Shown piece after piece: positions 12,445-23,280 of a DNA stretch of 64,000 nt; within the stretch, counting starts at the first letter, position 1, and the number at the start of each line of letters is the position of its first letter. Position numbers and translations under genes: made by a program. The DNA is taken from positions 85,635-149,634 of the forward strand of contig WTPW01000333.1 in NCBI GenBank assembly GCA_009809945.1. The letters run 5' to 3'. Source of the stretch: Gigaspora margarita. Lineage: Eukaryota > Glomeromycota > Glomeromycetes > Diversisporales > Gigasporaceae. A model generated the notes under the pieces. The model made no database searches, was not told the origin of the DNA, and saw only the letters and a program-made list of their open reading frames with translations.

Positions 12445-12900
12445 TTTAAATTTAGAACAAAGATCTTCTGGCAACCACCAAGTCAAATTTGATAGATATT
12501 TTTGATATGGATTCTATAAATTTATAAAATTAAAAAAAATCTATTGAGTTTGACTTGATAGTTGTCAAGATATCTTGCTCAAAGTTTTAAAAAATCAAAT
12601 ATCTATCAAAATGGAAGCTGTATCAAAATTTTTTTAAACTTAAAGTGAAAATATCTTGGTAACTACAAAGTCAAATTTGATAAACTTTTTTTTATTTTGA
12701 TTTTATAAATCCATAGAATTCTAAAAAACCCCAGTTTATTGAGTTTGATTTGGTGATTATCTAGATATTATTGTTTAAAGTTTCAAAAAATTTATAGCAT
12801 CCATCAAAATAGAAGCTATGCAACTTCTATTTTAATAGATGTAATAAATTTTTTGAAATTTGAGCAAAGATATCTTGCCAATATCAAGTCAAACTCAATA
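12445..12900. repeat. Palindromic-unit repeats, short array (about 2.5 units)
   Basis: Units start near 12450, 12640 and 12855. Each has an arm close to AAAGATATCTTGACAACTA with AAATTTGAT, an A/T centre around a gaattctataaattc core, and the complementary arm back. This is the same kind of unit as in the large array at 57.2-58.6 kb but more decayed. Confidence 0.7.
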
Positions 12901-13043
12901 TAAATTTTTTAATTCTATGAACCTAAGAACCTATTGTTGACTTATGAAAATAAACAAAAATGGGCATAACTCTTAATCCAATAATTGGAATTCGATGAAA
13001 CAACTACTATTCGACTCAGCACGTTGAGATGGTTCGAATGAGC

Positions 13044-13165
13044 TATACAGTATTTTCGCAAAATAATGGGCATGGGCATTATTTAGAAAATTGTACCCCA
13101 AAAAATCATGTGATGTCTCAAAATAACGCCCATGCACATCCCTAAATAATGCGCACCCTGTATAA
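13044..13165. repeat. GC-box palindromic repeat, copy at 13.1 kb
   Basis: The segment opens TATACAGTATTTTCGCAAAA and closes GCGCACCCTGTATA. Between these lie two boxes of the type AATAATGGGCATGGGCATTATTT and AATAACGCCCATGCACAT. The boxes recur at 12.32 and 14.4-14.53 kb, so this is a small dispersed repeat of unknown class. Confidence 0.5.
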
Positions 13166-13956
13166 AAATCCAGATATTTGCATAAAATTGTAAAGCCAAA
13201 CATGTTTATATATTAACATATTTAATATAAGATAATCAATAAATTATTAATTTAGCCTTTCAAATCTGTTTCAGCAAATTTTAAGTATCTTCTATGTACA
13301 TATATATAAAATTAGGAATTCCATGTTATATTTAACCTTTAATTCATACTAATTTAGTATCATAAAAAAACTTTATTTATGGTATAGCAATAATGCAAAA
13401 TTCAATATTATTATTTAATTCACGGGCAAGTACTAGAAAGGAAGTACCCTCTCGACAGTAATTCCATTTTATCCAAACATCATATAAGCTAAGAAATTTC
13501 TTTTTTTTTACTTTTTTTTTTTTAATTTCTTTTTTTTATTTTTTTAATATTATTTGGTACCGGTACCATAAGTTTTACAGTGTTTTATTTGCTTTTTTAA
13601 ATTTAATATAATGTTCTATTTGGTATCATAAATTTTTAATATCTTACGTATTATATTTTGTGCTTAGATTTTAGTATAGTAATGTCTAAAACAAGGTAAT
13701 ATATGTCTTAATCATGGTTTGAGAAATGAAAATGGCAGAACGAGATTCTTATGTAGAAATATAATATAATCAATATGTTTTTTTTAAAAAAAAAAAATTG
13801 GTAATAAAAGCCCAGATGATTTTTTCATGACAATCTTATATAACTAGTATTTTTTGTTTGTACGTAAGTACATATATATATATATAAAGAGTGAAATGGC
13901 GCATATGTTTGTAGTAGTTCATGAGGAATCTAATACATATCACTAATAAATTTGTA
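13166..13956. other. AT-rich non-coding stretch
   Basis: No gene is supported. It holds T-rich runs at 13500-13550 and a short GGTACCGGTACC palindrome at about 13557. Confidence 0.5.
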
Positions 13957-14309
13957 CAGTACCAGATAGTAAAAGACATCTACTCATTATTAGTAAAACT
14001 TTAAATTGTTATAACTTTTTTAAAAAAAATTAAATCAAAAAACCCTTTGACAAATTGATAGATTTTTAGATAAACTGCATTTCTGTCAGAGGAATTTTTC
14101 TTATTTTTAATTTTAAGGAAGTTATAAGGCATTAAAGTTTATATGGGTTCAAAAAATCGGCGTTTAATATAGAAAAAAGAAAGCATATATAGGTTTTTTA
14201 GCCAATCAAAATTGATTGCACAAAAATTAGCCAATCAGAATTGATTATATAAGCACCCAAAATTGGCACCTATATGTATAGATTGGATATCTTTTACTGT
14301 CCCGTACTG
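13957..14309. mobile_element. Tc1/mariner-like MITE, copy 2 (353 bp)
   Basis: The left end is CAGTACCAGATAGTAAAAGA and the right end (other strand) CAGTACGGGACAGTAAAAGA. Left flank is TA; the right flank is TT, one change from TA. The interior shares the aaactttaaattgttataact block with copies 1 and 3, and includes two attgattg-type words. There is no coding frame. Confidence 0.7.
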
Positions 14310-14399
14310 TTGTATTGCTATATAATGCTATATTGAACGTACAGTACATACGTATATATATACATACTGGCTTTCTCTTGGCACTACTACTTATATATA

Positions 14400-14540
14400 A
14401 CGCACATGGGCGTTATTTGGAAAATCAGGTTTATTTAAAAATTAACTATTGTTTTAAAATAACGCACATGCACGTACTTTAATTAATGTGCATAGACTCA
14501 AAATAATGCGCAGGTGGGCGTTATTTTGCGAAAATATAGT
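14400..14540. repeat. GC-box palindromic repeat, copy at 14.4 kb
   Basis: It contains AACGCACATGGGCGTTATTT, AATAACGCACATGCACGT and AATGCGCAGGTGGGCGTTAT in about 140 bp, and ends with TTTTGCGAAAATA as does the start of the 13.04-kb copy in inverse sense. The function is unknown. Confidence 0.5.
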
Positions 14541-17260
14541 AGATCATCCATGTATAACCACTGGTTGCCAGGATCAGAAACAATGAACAATCAAGTATAG
14601 GATCTACAATTTGATTAGCTAGATGATCTACTGCGTGCCAAAGTGCATATATGGCATTTATAAAAAATTGGCATATTTATAGCATATATACTCTATATTT
14701 TATTTTTTATTTTTTTTTAACTATAGGCAGTCTTGCCAATACTTATTTATTTAAGAGAATTGTGCTACATAATGTAATTACAAATGATTACTTAAAAGAA
14801 AAGATTGACATCATCCAATATTTTGCTTATTTCAGCTAATTTTCAAATGTGATCTGCTGCACTGTTCCAAATCTTGGTTTGAATCAGAAAGCTTTTCATG
14901 ACTGCCTACTTTTTTTAAACCTCCTTGTCTTAGCTTCCTGAGTAGAGGAATTCTACTATATGAAAAAACATATAATGATGAAATAAAAAGGGAAAAATAT
15001 AAAGGGGGAATAACCTACTTAACCTAAACGAAGACCCAAATATACATAAAAAAAATTGAAAGAAAAGGAAAAGGCAAAAAAAGAAAACAGTACATGATAG
15101 CTTACGCAACGACTAGCGATGCGAGGAAAAAAACCAATAAAAAACAAAGAAACGAAAAAAAACAGTAAAAATTATATAATACTGCGTAAGGAAAAGCCTT
15201 ACCAAAGTATTATATGTACATAAAAGAATTAAAAGAACATTCTGGAATTTAGTTCTGCAAATCAGCCTACACCACAGGCCATGTCTCATTGTGCATCCAT
15301 TCCTGTTTATCAACTTGCATGCCTTCTTCCTGATTAGGATAGGAACAAAAATGCTGATCTTTTAGAGGGGGTATGGCAGATTTCCCACTTTTTGTCCAAA
15401 ATCCCAGAAAAAAAAACTCCAGGCGAGAATATGGTACTAGGTCTATGAGTATTCTGTTCTTGCTGCCAAAAATCCTTAAAGAGAGTATTGAAAAACTCAT
15501 TTTTCAAGTTCACCGCCTAGCCAACTATAATACTTTCATCAAAGAAAGAAAACTTCTACCAGAATTTCTTGTACCAAGGGCGCCCACTGCTAGTTAATTT
15601 GCACAACTGATGCTTCTGGTTTGCGTGCCGAATATATAAAGGAGTCCCCAGAAATCAAAAGCAAAAATGGTTACCTTTATAAAAACCAGTATTAATAGCT
15701 GCTTCATCTTTTACTAAAAAATTTTTTGTTTTTCTTTTGTTCAGAAATTTGGACAAGTGATCAACAAGAAGAGTTGTGATTGATGTCGTATACTCTATAT
15801 TTTATTTATTACACATCTGTCATTTATTTCATATATATTTTATTAGTAGTAGGTATAGCATTTATTGCACATATAATAGATATAGCCCATTATATTTGTA
15901 AAAAATCAAAATGTATAAAAGCAGCCAATGTGGACCCAAGTTCAACATCGAGTCTTCATACTCTTTCAATAAATAAAACATTTATTTACTATACAAATTA
16001 AACAGTTATTAGTATCTTTATATACTTTTAATTGTTGTCTCTTTTATAATTGCAAATTGCCAAAAACCTTCTTTGTTAAGTTTTCTTGAAAAACGCCTTT
16101 CGATTTAGTTAAATCACAGTAACAAGTGAGATTACATAAAGTGATCACTGTCTAAAGTCGCTCTAGTTACCTACTATCTTTAAAGAAGTGGATATGGGAT
16201 AACACTATATAATAAATATCTATCAAATCTGACTTAGTGTTTGTTAGAATATTTTTGCTCAAAAATTTGCAAATATATTAAAAATTTTATTTACAGAAGA
16301 GTACAAATAGCAAATTTGAAGTATATATAACAGCTACCTAATTTATATAAACTAACTTTGGACTAGTATTAATTTTTGACCAAAAATTATTTTGTCTAGT
16401 TCAGAAAACCAGTTTAAATCACAGTTCTTATAGGACTATAACATTCCTAGCTACCATGTACTTTACAAAAATCTATCAAAATTGAACTTGCTAAAATAAG
16501 CATTTCAATAGTCTGATAATGTACTTTTAAAATACAAACTTTTGCAAATATAACTATAGATAATCTCATATATTCTGGCACAGCTATATTACTATAGAAA
16601 GTAAAATTTTTATATATAATAATTTATTTTATTAAATTGTTTTAAACTTATCTTTTGAATAAATAGTACATTATAATATTAAGTTATAAATATTAATTTT
16701 TTATATTTATATTAAATATTTTCTATAATTAATTTTTTAGTCTATAATTAATTTTTTAGTCTATTAAATAATAGAATTAATTTAACATTCACCAGTGGTG
16801 AAATTCGCCAGTGATTATCTATTTATACATAGTTATATATAGCAAAACAAATAAAATTAAATCTCTTTAATATTAGGTAAGGATAAGGGTTAAAGATTAG
16901 AATAGAGCTTTATATATGGTAAGATTTAGAAAGAATTTTTTTTTTGAATAAAAAAGAGAAGTTTCATAGACAAAATTTTTAGTTAGAAGCAATTTTTTAA
17001 AAAATTCTTATTTTTGTTACACAAAATTGTTTTGCATGTTACACCTGATTTTTAATTCTAATTGGATTGGTGAAATTCACCACTAGTAAGCACTAAACTT
17101 ATTCTAAATAATATTAAATTTATTTACTTATTAAATTATTATTATTTTTTCATTATGCAAATTATAATTTATTTAAAAGACAAAAATATTCTTAATAATA
17201 TTTTATACAGTATATAAAATGAAAGTTTTATAAATTTTAAAAAAAATTTTATTTGATGAT
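14541..17260. other. Non-coding stretch with a possible decayed coding patch at 15.24-15.60 kb
   Basis: Most of this stretch is AT-rich with no supported gene. The patch 15240-15600 is clearly less AT-rich and has overlapping open frames on both strands (minus 15267-15500, plus 15373-15597) that read like ordinary protein. It ends at stops quickly and I cannot match it to a family, so it may be a relic of a gene or transposon. A 21-bp unit (ataattaattttttagtcta) is tandemly doubled at about 16723-16763. Short hydrophobic frames at 14651 and 15780 are too weak to call. Confidence 0.4.
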
Positions 17261-17345
17261 TTGCCAGTTAATCAGAGAATTTCCAATATTAGAATGTGAT
17301 GCAGATCACATATGAATAGGATCTGAATTGAAATTTTCAGGCTAT
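17261..17345. repeat. Single terminal fragment of the 54.9/56.5-kb foldback element family
   Basis: The segment containing TTGCCAGTTAATCAGAGA and then ATGTGATGCAGATCACATAT matches the outer arms of the foldback element at 54.88-56.56 kb. Only one arm is recognisable here, so the copy is partial. Confidence 0.55.
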
Positions 17346-18859
17346 AAGTAAGATCATAAAATTTTTAACTAAATATAATATTAAAGTAATAAAATAATAA
17401 AATGAAACCTTAAGTTTTTAATTACAAAATTATTAAAGAATATTGATAAAGCACACTACTGGTATTCAATACCATATGTGTTTTGATCAATCCAAAATCA
17501 TGAATTTGTATAATGTGAAGATCAGGTATAACCTGAAATTTTCAAAAAAATAGGGATTTTTTTAAAAATTATCTATATCGAAAAATTCTGTCTAAGAAAC
17601 CTATCTTCATGTTCTAACAAAAAAAATTCCTTGCAATTTTTTGGTATAGACAAACTCCTAACCAAACCTTAATATAAACTCTAACCCAAACCCTAATATC
17701 AAAAAAATTTTGCATATTATAATTTGTATTTACTGGTATTGAACACCATAGGTATAATATATATATATTGTTATTAAATTTAACTTTATTTTTAATGAAG
17801 TTTACTTTGTATGCACATAGCATTTACTATTTAAAACTCTATACTAATTAGATTTATAGTTAAACTAAGGTATTTAATAATGCACTATTTTTTAACTTGC
17901 TTTGTAACAAATTTGTATGTATTTTTTTGTTAATTTCTAGACATATTACACTTAAAAATAGGATTTGTAAAGTGTTACCACCATAAAACACCAAGTAAAT
18001 TGCATATATTATTACCTCAATATGAATTCCAAAATCTTAAGCATGGCTTTTAAATTTTCTTACAATAGTATATGCACTCAACTATGTAGAAGATCCAGTA
18101 TCTACTATATAGTTTTAAAATTAGTAAAAAGTAAGAGACCTGAGTATTATATATGGTGATTTATAGTACCTACATTGTATTTCACAAGTATGGAATTTTA
18201 GAGTACTAAATTTTTTATTGCTATGTTATTATATAAAAGTTTATATTACTCAAGCTTTGTTTTTTTTTCTTTTTTTTTATAGTATGCTAGTTTGAGTAAT
18301 AAGGAATAGTAGATACACTAAAGCATACTTGGAATAGATGCCACTTACAAGATAAGAAAAAAAACTATTATGATTATTTGGTTTACTACATAATACTAAC
18401 ATGATGCAACAGCACATAATAATCATCTGAATTTTTAATTTATTTATCAAATTATAAAAACTAAATATAAATTTTGAAAGCAATTTTCTTTTGGTTTTGT
18501 ATTATTTTATATAACTATATTATAAATAATAATTGTGCATATGCAGTATAATTTTTTATCTAATTCAGATATTAGTATTAAAATTTGAATCATACTGTAA
18601 TTAGTGGAGATTATAGATGTTAGTAAAATCAATTTCACCAATTCACCACCAATTTCACCAATAGTAGTAAAATTATTTCACTACATTTCATCACATTTCA
18701 CCAGCATCTATAGTGAAAATATAAAATCAAGCAAAGCTTTAATATATAATATTAGCTAAATGAGCTATTGTAGAATAATTGTTAGTAAAGCAAAAAATCT
18801 TTTTATTTGTTTAGCATATTATAAAAGCTACAAAAATTAAATCAAATAATAAGTAAATA

Positions 18860-18908
<49 letters not shown>

Positions 18909-19672
18909 AAATAAAAAAATTAGATTTGTATATAAATTGGGAATTCTTAGTTATCTAAATATATTTTTTTTATTTATAGAACTCCAAAAATATCCAATTA
19001 ATGCATTTGATTAAATTACTTTAAATATGTATATACAAGATTTAAAATAATAGATCTACAATACATTTGACTTGCTTGCAACAGAAAAAAATAATTATCA
19101 AAGTAAGTGCTAAAACCCATCTAAAATTTACAAAAATCAACAGAATGTACTAAAATTGCAACCAATTTCTTCTAAATACTAACTAACTAATAATGAGTAT
19201 ATGTACCAATATTTAACATTTTGGAGGTCCACTCTGAATAATTTTTAGTGCTTAATTATTTTTTAAAATATAACAAATTGTATACTAATTTTGCCTTTCT
19301 TTTTATTTAGTAATTTTATATTTCAACTTTAAAAAATAATAATGGAGTTAATCAAAAATAGCACATATGAATTAATTATATTTTAGTACAATACTTTGAT
19401 TATTGAACTTTTTGAACCAACTTAAAAAATTAATTTTATATCTAATAAAATCAGACAGGACCCTGAACAATCTATATAAAGCTATATTTGAAAACAGCTA
19501 ATATGAGCTTTTTTTAAAAAAAGTTTATGTTTAAAAACTAGGCATTGGGCTAAAATATTATATTTGAAAACAAATAATTACTAAATAGAATATATTTAAA
19601 ATGCCTAATAAAATAAGTATTATAAAGCTTATATTTGAAATGTGATAATAAAAAAATTTAAAGTAAGTTTTN

Positions 19673-19709
<37 letters not shown>

Positions 19710-19802
19710 GAATATTGTATATTATATTTTATTAGTTAAAATTGTTATATTTTTTTAAAAAAAATAAGTAAGATTAAAATTATTATCTAATATTTGAATA
19801 TA
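17346..19802. other. AT-rich non-coding stretch with homopolymer runs
   Basis: No gene is supported. It contains an uninterrupted A run of 47 bases (18861-18907) and a T run of about 39 bases with one ambiguous base (19668-19706). Short words around caccattcaccaattcacc cluster at 18.62-18.71 kb. The A run could mark the tail of an old retroposon, but no body is recognisable beside it. Confidence 0.5.
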
Positions 19803-19976
19803 GAATTAGACCTCTTTAAATGCATGGTAGGTGCCAATAAAAAACCTTGCATTAAGAGAAGCATTGTATTTAGGGAGATAAAAATTTATAAGTAATATAT
19901 GAATTGGGACCAAGTTAAGCTATGTATTTGAAGAGGTTATGCATTTAGAGAGGTTGCATTTAGAGTGGTCTGACTG
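19803..19976. mobile_element. Pogo/Tigger-like MITE, about 174 bp
   Basis: The right end, read inwards, is CAGTCAGACCACTCTAAATG with TA outside. The left end is GAATTAGACCTCTTTAAATG with TA outside. The CAGTCAGACC-type start plus TA duplication is the usual look of pogo-class non-autonomous elements. It is separate from the 8.6-kb element by sequence. Confidence 0.6.
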
Positions 19977-21430
19977 TATATACCAATATAAAGTACTAAC
20001 AAAAAAAAATTTACTAAGATGTCCAAATATAAGCTTATATAGATAATTTGGGTTTTGGCTAAGCAAATTATTTTCTGTTTTGGTAATAAAGGTATATAAT
20101 ATTTTATTTATACAATTTTAGTATTACAAATTTACTTTTTTAAATCATTATTTGTAGTTATTTTTTGTTATTATACATACAACTGTAATTTGATAAGCAA
20201 AAAAATTTGAACTTATGCAGTACAATGAACTGCTCTTGATCAAAAAGATAGAGTATCAACTACAATCAGTTGAAATTTGATTACAAAAATGCTATTTAAA
20301 AGAAAATCAATTACTAAAAAAAACTTTAATCCAACCAAAATTTCTCAAAAAAGTAATTCAGAGTAACACGAAGTGTTACAATTATTGTTTAGCACTAATA
20401 TTATTAATTTTAGTATTTACAGGGAGTACCATATTATAATGAACACTTTTGAAAATTTATATTAAGATAATTAAACAAGATATAAAGCTAAAAATTGTAC
20501 AAAATATTACTTAAATCTACAGCTTTTAAATAAAAAAGTTTGCAAAATTCTATGCAGTAGTTTTTAAGTTAATTAAGGTTGATCATGGGGCAAAATTGAT
20601 CAATTCCAATCCAGCTGACCATGATTCCAATGCACTCCAAAGTATTCTGACCCAGAATTTGGGACGCCCCTATATGAGTTCTTAAGTGTAATCAGTAATG
20701 TAATTATATAATTATGATGAAGTAATTTAGTTTCTATCAACTATCAATGTAACCATATTTAGAAGTAAAATTGAATCAAGAAAGTAACTATTTTTAAGCA
20801 AACAATGATACAATGATATCTTGATAGTTTGGTTACATTCTTGATTCAAAATGGATGGACATATATACAATGCCGAGTAATTTTATTATAATTTGATTGA
20901 TTGATTGATTGATATGATATATATATAATATATATAAAAATAAAATAAATAAAAGAGGAAATAATAATTGTATAAATTAATTACGAATATATGATGATTT
21001 ATTACTACATGCAAATGTTCAAAATGTCACAATAATTACAGACTTTGACAATCATACAAATGATCACCAGAATATTGTTATAATTTTGAATACACTGCTG
21101 TAAATAATTCATAGATCATGCTTTTGAAATTTTTTATACTCAAATCCTGTTTCTGGAATACTAATTTTTAGAGCCACCGTGGTATAAGATTTGATCATAC
21201 TTGCCAAATTTAATTAGCATTTCCAAAAACTGGAAAGAGCATATTAACGCTAATGTTCTGTACATACAGTATGTTTCAATATTAATTTCCCATGACGTGT
21301 GATTGTTGACCATTTATACCATCTCATTTTCACACATGTGACCGATGATAATTTTATAATAATGCTTGCTTATAGAACAAAACCTGTTTTAAGTGTAATA
21401 GGATCAAAAAAGTAACTTTTAATGGTGCTT
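19977..21430. other. AT-rich non-coding stretch with one dispersed repeat
   Basis: No gene is supported. The segment 20578-20690 is a dispersed repeat described separately. A (gatt)n run followed by alternating AT lies at 20896-20935. Confidence 0.5.
20578..20690. repeat. Dispersed repeat, copy 1 (about 110 bp)
   Basis: It shares a long common sequence with 61515-61625: both read GGGGCAAAATTGATCAATTC, then a word around CCATGATTCC, then GACCCAGAATTTGG and ATGAGTT. Similarity is high but not perfect, in the same orientation. The class is unknown; no clear terminal repeats were seen. Confidence 0.65.
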
Positions 21431-22012
21431 GTCACATTGGGGATGTATGTCAACTAAGTAAATCAAAAATATATATGGTATCATATAAAAATTTATTATC
21501 AAATTTTTTGTCTGATTATACCAGTAATAATGATAACNTAATTAATGACAATATTAATTTATTANTAATACAATATTTAGATGCAGGGCCTTTACTACTA
21601 AAAATTAGANGCTCAAATTTTGAGTAGATTTATAGAAGACCTCTACAATACAAGTTACAGAGCTAAATTTTATATTTACTTAAAAAAATTTTTATTGACA
21701 GCCTAAATTTCGTCGAGATTATCCAAACAATAATATAGATGAATTTTTTAAGCTAGAAAAAAAAATTGTTTTCCGTATATAATTTAAAAAACGGTTCTGT
21801 AACTTTGTTACTGAAATAGTAAAGAGTCGATTGGCGTTGAAACTTACTGCCAAAAAGAAGAATGAAATCTGTGCATCTAAAAAAAAGCAAGACGATTTTT
21901 ATATAGATATATATATATATATATGACTGATCAAAAAAATTCGATAGATTCAATTATTAAGTGACCACATATAGTTTTGATTTACTTAGTTGACATACAT
22001 CCCATTGTCACA
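21431..22012. mobile_element. TIR element, about 580 bp
   Basis: The ends match as inverted repeats of about 40 bp, with a shared core GGATGTATGTCAACTAAGTA and on through aatcaaaa. The interior holds several Ns and no convincing frame. It is probably a non-autonomous DNA transposon; the target duplication is not clear, so the superfamily is open. Confidence 0.65.
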
Positions 22013-22287
22013 TGACATAGATAATATGATGTTTTTTTTTATCTATTACAAAGCAATTCTTGTTCTTGCACTTGCGTTTGCATTTGTTCTTGCACTTGCA
22101 CTTGTTAAACTTGAGACGATTATACAAAACGCTTTCCAATTCGTGAAACATTTGATTGACTTTTTTTAGCTATTTTTTCGCTCAAAATAATTTGTAGTAA
22201 TCAAATAACAGAAGAAAATTTGGAAAGTTCATGTTTCACGATTTTAAGAGAATTGTTTAAGGCGTTAAAAAAAACATTGATAAAAAA

Positions 22288-22380
22288 AGGCTTATTTTTG
22301 TGTGACCACATTAGAATCCTTGATTAGCCAGTATAAGCCTTATTTTGGTGTGACCACGTTAGAATATTTGATTGGCCAGT
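22288..22380. repeat. Tandem duplication of about 50 bp
   Basis: Two adjacent copies of a unit containing GTGTGACCAC, TTAGAAT and TTGATTAGCCAGT (the second with TTGATTGGCCAGT) lie here. The two units differ at several positions. Confidence 0.6.
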
Positions 22381-22599
22381 GGAACAGAGTGGTTTAATTT
22401 TAAGATTTGCAAAAAATAGTTAGCTGCTTGTCAGTGAGCTCATTATTATTTTAATAAAAAAAAAGATAGTTGGAAACTAAAGATGGTCAAATTTATTATG
22501 TGTTATTATTATTATTTTCATCACACAGATATCTTATTAGACGAGCCTTATAAATTTGTTCGTGCGTAAGTTTTTTGAGTTGTCTAGTCTTTACAAAAT

Positions 22600-22960
22600 T
22601 TTCATTATCTGTAATTTTAGCAATTTTGGGTTGCGGTTAGGGTTTCGGCTTAGGTTTAAGGTTTAAGGGGTTTCGAATAAGATTTTGAGTTTCGGAATCT
22701 ATAATCCGAAAAAACCGGTAACTTTCTGATTTTGCAAAAAAAAAGGTTCGGTAACCAGCGAGTAATACGAACTCCTAAAATGAAAAGACCAATAGGGAGC
22801 ACAAATTTGTAATATCTCGTATTTGCCCGAAATAGAATTCGAAACGAGTGAAAGAAAAAGAAAAATACTCGAAAACTAATGTTTAAATCGACATTTGTCT
22901 ACTAATTAAAAATGACGGGATGGATTTTTACGTATAATAACACCAATCCATCGCCATAGC
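22600..22960. repeat. Probable decayed member of the MULE-like family at 33.13 and 49.82 kb
   Basis: The segment GAAAACTAATGTTTAAATCG followed by AAAAATGACGGGATGGATTT parallels the interior of the element at 49818-50100. A degenerate ttagggttt-rich stretch precedes it, as in that element. Ends are not preserved, so the call is tentative. It lies upstream of the first long gene. Confidence 0.4.
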
Positions 22961-23280
22961 CTTTAATATTAACAAACTAACCCTAAAAAAAAAAAACTCT
23001 ATAAATATGCACTTTAAAATTTGATTCTTTTTTTGACTTGTGTAAACCACCACATATGCGCATATATGCATATGATATCACAGTTCACTCAATATTGATC
23101 AGCAATTAATATTACAAATCAGAATTGAGTACATATATTTGCTCACTCGGATGCACCTAATATTACTTGACCAATCAAATTCTATTTAATTAAAGTTAAT
23201 TTTATACGTACAAAAGGTAATAAATAATATCTAATATTTGCGTATTACTATTAATTTCATTAATCATAATAATTGTCTAG

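Noticed and set aside
18861-18907. A run of 47 A as the tail of a retroposed gene
   Set aside because: No coding or repeat body could be recognised next to it and no target duplication was found, so it is listed only as a homopolymer.
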